NCBI GenBank assembly: GCA_005877525.1
Contig: VBON01000003.1
Span: 1 to 9,856 of the forward strand
Length of the DNA stretch: 9,856 nucleotides
Direction: 5' to 3'
From: Nitrospirota bacterium
Lineage (GTDB): Bacteria; Nitrospirota; Nitrospiria; Nitrospirales; NS-4
Shown: in pieces, positions 6,325 to 9,856 of the stretch
Position numbering within the stretch: the first letter of the stretch is position 1
Layout: each line of letters opens with the position of its first letter
Made by a program: the position numbers and the translations under genes
The notes under the pieces: generated by a model
The model's input: the letters and a program-made list of their open reading frames with translations, nothing else
What the model was told of the DNA's origin: nothing
Database searches by the model: none

Positions 6325-6373
6325 TATCATATTTATATCATAAATTACCATATAGTACCATATAACAATCATA
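6325..6373. repeat. Five helically phased heptamers, TAYCATA, next to the porin -35 box
   Basis: On the + strand the copies are TATCATA (6325-6331), TATCATA (6336-6342), TACCATA (6346-6352), TACCATA (6356-6362) and AATCATA (6367-6373). Successive starts are 11, 10, 10 and 11 bases apart, one DNA turn each, so all copies face the same side of the helix. A sixth, degenerate copy overlaps the -35 element (TCAATA near 6317-6322). Direct repeats at one-turn spacing just upstream of a -35 box resemble PhoB/OmpR-type operators. The region is AT-rich, so an UP element or chance repetition of simple sequence is the alternative. Confidence 0.65.
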
Positions 6374-6386
6374 GCTAGATAAGTTT

Positions 6387-6431
6387 ACGGTAATACTTGT
6401 TAATTTATCGATATTTAAACGGTATTCTTGT
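6387..6431 (+). repeat. Imperfect direct repeat 32 bp apart before the lipoprotein gene
   Basis: ACGGTAATACTTGT (6387-6400) recurs as ACGGTATTCTTGT (6419-6431), with one mismatch and one missing base. The copies are 32 bases apart, three helical turns, and the second ends 26 bases before the ATG at 6457. It could be a repressor or activator site for the lipoprotein gene. Nothing identifies the protein, and chance cannot be excluded in AT-rich DNA. Confidence 0.4.
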
Positions 6432-6456
6432 ATAGTCATCGGCACGGAGGAAACCC

Positions 6457-7053
6457 ATGCGACCTTGGAGGACTGTTACTATCCCTCTAGTTCTTGGAAT
6501 CTTGTGCGCCCTGCTCTCGGCCTGCGCGGAAGTTCCTCGGCCCTTATCCCCAGGCTCTTCTGTATCCGAACACTCCGGTCAGAGCCTTGTCTTCGGTCGC
6601 ATGGCTATGATCAGGGACGCTGAGGACCGGATGACCAGCCTGCCAAGCTTTTCGCGATCGTTGGGGTGGGAACTGCTGGAAGCCCACAGCGGCAAGAAAT
6701 TCGTGGTGGATCCGCTGACCGAGAACGTATTCTTTGCGCTTCCTCTACCCGCGGGCCTCTACCATGTAACGAAACTACGCTATGAAGACCGGTATGGTCT
6801 CTGGGAAGGAACCCTGGCAGCCAGTTTTTCGGTCAAACCCGGCAGTCTGACCTACGTGGGTACATGGCAAATCACATTTGCCGGACTGGGACCGGGAGTT
6901 CCTATTACCGGACGCACGCTGAACGATCTCAAGGAGGACCGTGCCGAATTCGAGGAGCGCTATGCCATCAATGCGCGTCCAGTGACGGTGGCCTTACTGG
7001 AATCGGCGCCGGAGGGGCAATTCTCGCTCTTACGGCCTCGGTCTGAGCATTAG
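6457..7053 (+). CDS. Hypothetical lipoprotein
   Basis: I do not recognise a named family. The 198-residue protein starts with an Arg-containing n-region and a hydrophobic stretch ending in a lipobox LSAC, with Cys23 as the lipidation site. Ala follows the Cys, so outer-membrane sorting by Lol is likely. The mature part is a compact, strand-rich domain: LVFGRMAMIRD, then FVVDPLTENVFFALPLPAGLYHVTKLRY and LTYVGTWQITF. The 'LPAGLYHVTKL' turn recalls carboxypeptidase-regulatory-like or surface beta-sandwich domains seen in other small lipoproteins. ATG 6457 has GGAGG six bases upstream. It is divergent from the porin operon, sharing a 196-base AT-rich region, and is followed by a 211-base gap before the arsenosugar genes, so it is probably transcribed alone. 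Confidence 0.85.
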   Translation: MRPWRTVTIPLVLGILCALLSACAEVPRPLSPGSSVSEHSGQSLVFGRMAMIRDAEDRMTSLPSFSRSLGWELLEAHSGKKFVVDPLTENVFFALPLPAGLYHVTKLRYEDRYGLWEGTLAASFSVKPGSLTYVGTWQITFAGLGPGVPITGRTLNDLKEDRAEFEERYAINARPVTVALLESAPEGQFSLLRPRSEH

Positions 7054-7145
7054 CAGCAGCAGCGCGATAACACCGCTTACGCTCCCAAGAGCCAGCTCAG
7101 CAATCTAACTGGGTACCCCCAAAAAACGCGTGATACCTCGATGGC

Positions 7146-7163
7146 TGAGGCTACAGTGCCTCA
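7146..7163. other. 6-bp perfect inverted repeat in the gap before the arsenosugar genes
   Basis: TGAGGC (7146-7151) and GCCTCA (7158-7163) are exact reverse complements around a six-base loop. It lies 102 bases before the AhpD-like gene, in a 211-base gap that otherwise shows no clear promoter or operator. No T-run follows on the + strand, so it is not a simple terminator of the lipoprotein gene. It may be an operator or leader hairpin. Confidence 0.35.
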
Positions 7164-7264
7164 ACCGGCGGGGGACTCTTGCATCCACAGCATAATAGCT
7201 GGTATCGGAGGGAATCACATCGTTGTTTCAGAACACACGCTTACAGCCGTCAAGGAGAAGACGC

Positions 7265-7597
7265 ATGGATACCTACTATCATCCACACGATTTGGGGAAG
7301 TTCGCCGACATGGGCAAGGGCAATAAGAACCTGTGGGACAAGTTTATGAGCTACTATAGCGCGGTCTTTGCGGAGGCAGCACTGACCGAGCGCGAGAAAG
7401 CCCTGATCGCGCTCGGTGTGGCCCATGCGGTGCAATGCCCCTATTGCATTGATGCTTACAGTCAAGCCTGCCTGGAAAAGGGCTCCAATACCGAGGAGAT
7501 GACTGAAGCCGTCCACGTGGCCTGCGCCATCCGGGGTGGGGCCTCGCTCGTCCATGGCGTCCAGATGCGTAACGTGGTCGAAAAGTTATCGATGTGA
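7265..7597 (+). CDS. Arsenosugar-biosynthesis-associated AhpD/peroxidase-like protein
   Basis: This small, 110-residue cytoplasmic protein of the AhpD/carboxymuconolactone-decarboxylase fold has the redox pair CPYC at residues 58-61, in the pattern ALIALGVAHAVQCPYCIDAYSQ. The opening (MDTYYHPHDLGKFADMG) and the ending (IRGGASLVHGVQMRNVVEKL) are typical of the subgroup that always sits beside ArsS, named for association with arsenosugar synthesis. Its exact reaction is not known; a thiol-disulfide or peroxide role is inferred from CxxC. ATG 7265 has AAGGAG (7252-7257) seven bases upstream. The arsS gene begins 22 bases after its stop, so the two are co-transcribed. The protein is intact and of normal length. 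Confidence 0.9.
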   Translation: MDTYYHPHDLGKFADMGKGNKNLWDKFMSYYSAVFAEAALTEREKALIALGVAHAVQCPYCIDAYSQACLEKGSNTEEMTEAVHVACAIRGGASLVHGVQMRNVVEKLSM

Positions 7598-7619
7598 TAT
7601 CGTGAAGGTAGGCAAGATC

Positions 7620-8657
7620 GTGGCACCCACGTTACAAGCCCGCAACAGTCCGTTGGCTTCTTCGGATGAGCAGTTGAAGCTCTTGGCGGCGAGCAAAAGC
7701 TGTTCCCCCTTCCACGCGAAGATGGAGCAGGCCGGCCTCGCCCCCCTTCACGCAACCGGAATCAGTGTCTTCCAGATCAATGTCGGGAAGCTGTGCAATC
7801 AGACCTGTCGCCACTGCCATGTGGATGCCGGGCCAGACCGTAAAGAGCAAATGGCGCACGACACGGCCGAGCTGTGCATCAAGGCCTTGGCCAGAACCGG
7901 CATTCCGACTGTCGATATCACCGGCGGCGCGCCAGAACTGAATCCCAACTTCCGCTGGCTGGTTGAGCAGTCACGCGCCTTGGGACGTCACGTGATAGAC
8001 CGCTGCAATCTGACCGTGCTGCTGATGCCATCCCAGGAGGATCTTCCAGAATTCTTGGCGCGCCACCAAGTCGAGGTGATCGCCTCATTGCCATACTTCC
8101 TGCCGGCTCAGACCGACGCGCAACGCGGAGAAGGGGTGTTTGACAAATCCGTCCATGCACTTCAGAAGTTGAATAAATTCGGGTATGGAGCCGACGGGAG
8201 CGGGTTGATCTTGAACCTTGTCTACAACCCTGTCGGCGCATTCTTGCCGCCCACCCAAGAGGCGATGGAGACCCAATTCAAGCGGGAACTCGCGACACGC
8301 TACGGCATCACGTTTAACCATCTCTACACCATCACGAATATGCCGATCAGCCGGTTTCTCGAATTCCTGGTTGAAAGCGGGAATTTCGAGGGCTACATGC
8401 AGCGATTGGCGAACGCCTTCAACCCCGCGGCCGCGGTTGGCGTGATGTGTCGCTACACGCTATCTGTGGGCTGGGATGGGACCCTGTACGATTGTGATTT
8501 CAATCAGATGCTGGACGTGCCTGTGGATTTTGGAGCCCCCCGGCATATCCGGGATTTCGATGCGGCGCAGCTTCACACTCGGCGCATTGTCATCGGGAAC
8601 CATTGCTACGGGTGCACTGCGGGCGCCGGTTCTTCGTGCGGCGGTGCAATGGGCTAA
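7620..8657 (+). CDS. arsS: Arsenosugar biosynthesis radical SAM protein ArsS (cysteine form)
   Basis: ArsS is a radical S-adenosylmethionine enzyme that acts on dimethylarsinoyl precursors to attach the 5'-deoxyadenosyl group in arsenosugar synthesis, in the cytoplasm. The [4Fe-4S] motif CNQTCRHC is at residues 59-66, followed by VDITGGAPELNPNFRW typical of the SAM site. The C-terminal half carries the ArsS-specific domain (VMCRYTLSVGWDGTLYDCDFNQ) and ends CYGCTAGAGSSCGGAMG. In some relatives the cysteine in GSSCGG is selenocysteine; here it is TGC, so this is the Cys form. GTG 7620 is chosen because an AGG lies seven bases upstream; GTG 7602 would add six residues with no visible Shine-Dalgarno. 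The 345 residues match the family. The arsenic methyltransferase ArsM expected nearby is not in the window. Confidence 0.92.
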   Translation: MAPTLQARNSPLASSDEQLKLLAASKSCSPFHAKMEQAGLAPLHATGISVFQINVGKLCNQTCRHCHVDAGPDRKEQMAHDTAELCIKALARTGIPTVDITGGAPELNPNFRWLVEQSRALGRHVIDRCNLTVLLMPSQEDLPEFLARHQVEVIASLPYFLPAQTDAQRGEGVFDKSVHALQKLNKFGYGADGSGLILNLVYNPVGAFLPPTQEAMETQFKRELATRYGITFNHLYTITNMPISRFLEFLVESGNFEGYMQRLANAFNPAAAVGVMCRYTLSVGWDGTLYDCDFNQMLDVPVDFGAPRHIRDFDAAQLHTRRIVIGNHCYGCTAGAGSSCGGAMG

Positions 8658-8692
8658 AGTCGCCATCCAATACTTCACAAGGGCTGATCAGG

Positions 8693-9856
8693 ATGCGAAC
8701 ACTCGCAAAGATTCTTGTGGCCGTCGCAATCCTCGCCGGTCTCGTGTACCTCTACTATACGGAAGTGAAGCCGACGGTGATCTTCGGACTCCGGTCGGAC
8801 TACGCCCATGCGATTCCTCATCAAGAAATTCCTACAGGCCTGCAGAGCCTGAAAGCGGAATCGTGTGGAGCCTGTCACCGCGAAATTTACGAGGAATGGA
8901 AAACCAGTATTCATGCGCAAGCCTATACCGACCCATTTTTTCACGCCTATTGGACGAGAGATAAACATACGTGGGTCTGTTTAAATTGCCATGCGCCCCT
9001 TGAAAATCAACAACCGACCCTGATCAAGGAGATTCCCCGGGGTCGCGTCGAGAAGGCGACGCAGGAAGTCAACCCGCATTACGATCCTGCCTATCAAAAA
9101 GAAGGCGTGACCTGCGCGGCGTGCCATGTCCGGGAGGGCGTGGTCCTGGGGCCCTTTGATGACTCCGTGGCACCCCACCCCACGAAATTTGATCCGGCCT
9201 TCCGGACGACCCAGATCTGCTACCGCTGCCACAATGTCATCGCGGGGACGTGGCAATTCTATAAAGTAGGCCCATGCGGCACCTATGCCGAGGCTGAAGG
9301 CGGCTATTTCCTGAAGGACCGAGGATTTATCTGTCAGAGCTGTCACATGCCGGAAGTGGAGCGGCCTATGGCAGACGGCGGGCCTATTCGACAAGGTCGA
9401 CGCCATCTGTGGCGCGGTGGGCATGATCCTGACATGGTACGCCGTGCGATCGCGTTTCAAATCGAGGCCACGCCGGCGGTTCCCAAGCCAGGTGACAAGG
9501 TTGAGGTTACCCTCACGCTGATCAATGCGGGTGCCGGACATAAGCTGCCGACCGGCGATCCGGATCGGCATTTCACCGTCGAATTTCAGGTTCAGGACAA
9601 GGACGGGAAGATATTGGAAAGCCAAAAAAACACTATGGGGCGGTGGATATTGTGGCAACCGGCGATCGTTGAACTCTATGACAACCGATTGCTGCCCCTG
9701 GCCAGCCGGAATTACACCTTTATCTATCATCTGCCGCGGCAGATGGACGGATTGCGCCTCACGGCCCGCGTTCAGTATCACATCCAAACGGAAGGTCAGC
9801 ACGCGATGCTGAAAAAGAAATATGGGTTGACCTCACCGGAGGCCTACTTTTATACC
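8693..9856 (+). CDS. Membrane-anchored pentaheme cytochrome c (partial, runs off the window)
   Basis: The frame from ATG 8693 stays open for 388 codons to the last base, so the 3' end is outside. Residues 5-22 form a hydrophobic segment that is probably an uncleaved inner-membrane anchor. The periplasmic part has five CXXCH haem sites: CGACH (58), CLNCH (96), CAACH (141), CYRCH (176) and CQSCH (214). This is the cytochrome c554-like arrangement. Many further His residues (for example H74, H84, H129, H162) could be distal ligands. From about residue 245 a beta-rich domain follows with the motif AGAGHKLPTGDPDRHF, common behind haem domains in Nitrospirota and Deltaproteobacteria multiheme proteins. 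AAGGG lies nine bases before the ATG, and the gene begins 35 bases after arsS, so co-transcription is likely. The role is electron transfer; partner and substrate are unknown. Confidence 0.88.
   Translation, partial: MRTLAKILVAVAILAGLVYLYYTEVKPTVIFGLRSDYAHAIPHQEIPTGLQSLKAESCGACHREIYEEWKTSIHAQAYTDPFFHAYWTRDKHTWVCLNCHAPLENQQPTLIKEIPRGRVEKATQEVNPHYDPAYQKEGVTCAACHVREGVVLGPFDDSVAPHPTKFDPAFRTTQICYRCHNVIAGTWQFYKVGPCGTYAEAEGGYFLKDRGFICQSCHMPEVERPMADGGPIRQGRRHLWRGGHDPDMVRRAIAFQIEATPAVPKPGDKVEVTLTLINAGAGHKLPTGDPDRHFTVEFQVQDKDGKILESQKNTMGRWILWQPAIVELYDNRLLPLASRNYTFIYHLPRQMDGLRLTARVQYHIQTEGQHAMLKKKYGLTSPEAYFYT

Noticed and set aside
6431..6436. TATAGT as a -10 box for the lipoprotein gene
   Set aside because: Position relative to the ATG is plausible, but no acceptable -35 lies 16-18 bases upstream.
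7141..7326. A 61-codon frame starting in the gap before the AhpD-like gene
   Set aside because: It overlaps the true AhpD-like start out of frame, has no Shine-Dalgarno and shows no family features.
8981..9802. A 273-residue open frame on the minus strand
   Set aside because: It is antisense to the cytochrome, whose CXXCH motifs prove the + strand is coding. The frame is open because of GC-rich codon bias.

Overview
The window is a GC-rich bacterial segment with one AT-rich island at about 6300-6430. A Gram-negative envelope is implied by an outer-membrane porin, a lipoprotein with a lipobox and a membrane-anchored multiheme cytochrome c. The mix of genes (NIL/MoeB/JAMM sulfur cluster, porin with an N-terminal SHOCT-like helix, pentaheme cytochrome, arsenosugar genes) recalls Nitrospirota, probably Nitrospira-like. 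That placement is inference from gene content, not from a marker gene.

Region 1 (2-1409, + strand): the C-terminal tail of a probable NIL-domain protein, a MoeB/ThiF-type E1-like adenylyltransferase gene broken by a net 16-nt deletion, and a JAMM (M67) metallopeptidase starting inside the moeB end. Together they look like a ubiquitin-like sulfur-carrier module: an E1-like enzyme charges a MoaD/ThiS/CysO-type carrier, and a JAMM protease releases the product. The carrier gene itself is not in the window.

Region 2 (1460-6320, - strand, read right to left): an OprO/OprP-type porin, a free-standing Mop (molbindin) protein, the periplasmic binding protein ModA interrupted by one in-frame TGA, an excisionase-type HTH fused to a Mop domain, the permease ModB and the ATPase ModC. 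This is a complete molybdate/tungstate acquisition set from outer membrane to cytoplasm, with two Mop modules for storage or sensing. There are two readable sigma70-type promoters: one before the porin (TTGACA, 17 bp, TATTCT) and one before the HTH-Mop gene (TTGACT, 17 bp, TACTAT). HTH-Mop and ModB overlap by ATGA, and ModB and ModC also overlap. Just upstream of the porin -35 box lie five helically phased heptamers (TAYCATA on the + strand).

Region 3 (6457-7053, + strand): a divergent gene for an unrecognised lipoprotein.

Region 4 (7265-9856, + strand): an AhpD-like CxxC protein of the arsenosugar-associated type, the radical SAM enzyme ArsS in its cysteine (not selenocysteine) form, and a pentaheme cytochrome c gene that runs off the window end with no stop reached. 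The first two belong to a known arsenosugar cluster; the cytochrome next to them is the unusual neighbour.

The most notable points are the porin-to-ModC oxyanion pathway with its phased repeat array, two single lesions in otherwise intact genes (moeB-like and modA), and the cytochrome beside arsS. No tRNA, rRNA, CRISPR array, insertion sequence or attachment site was seen.
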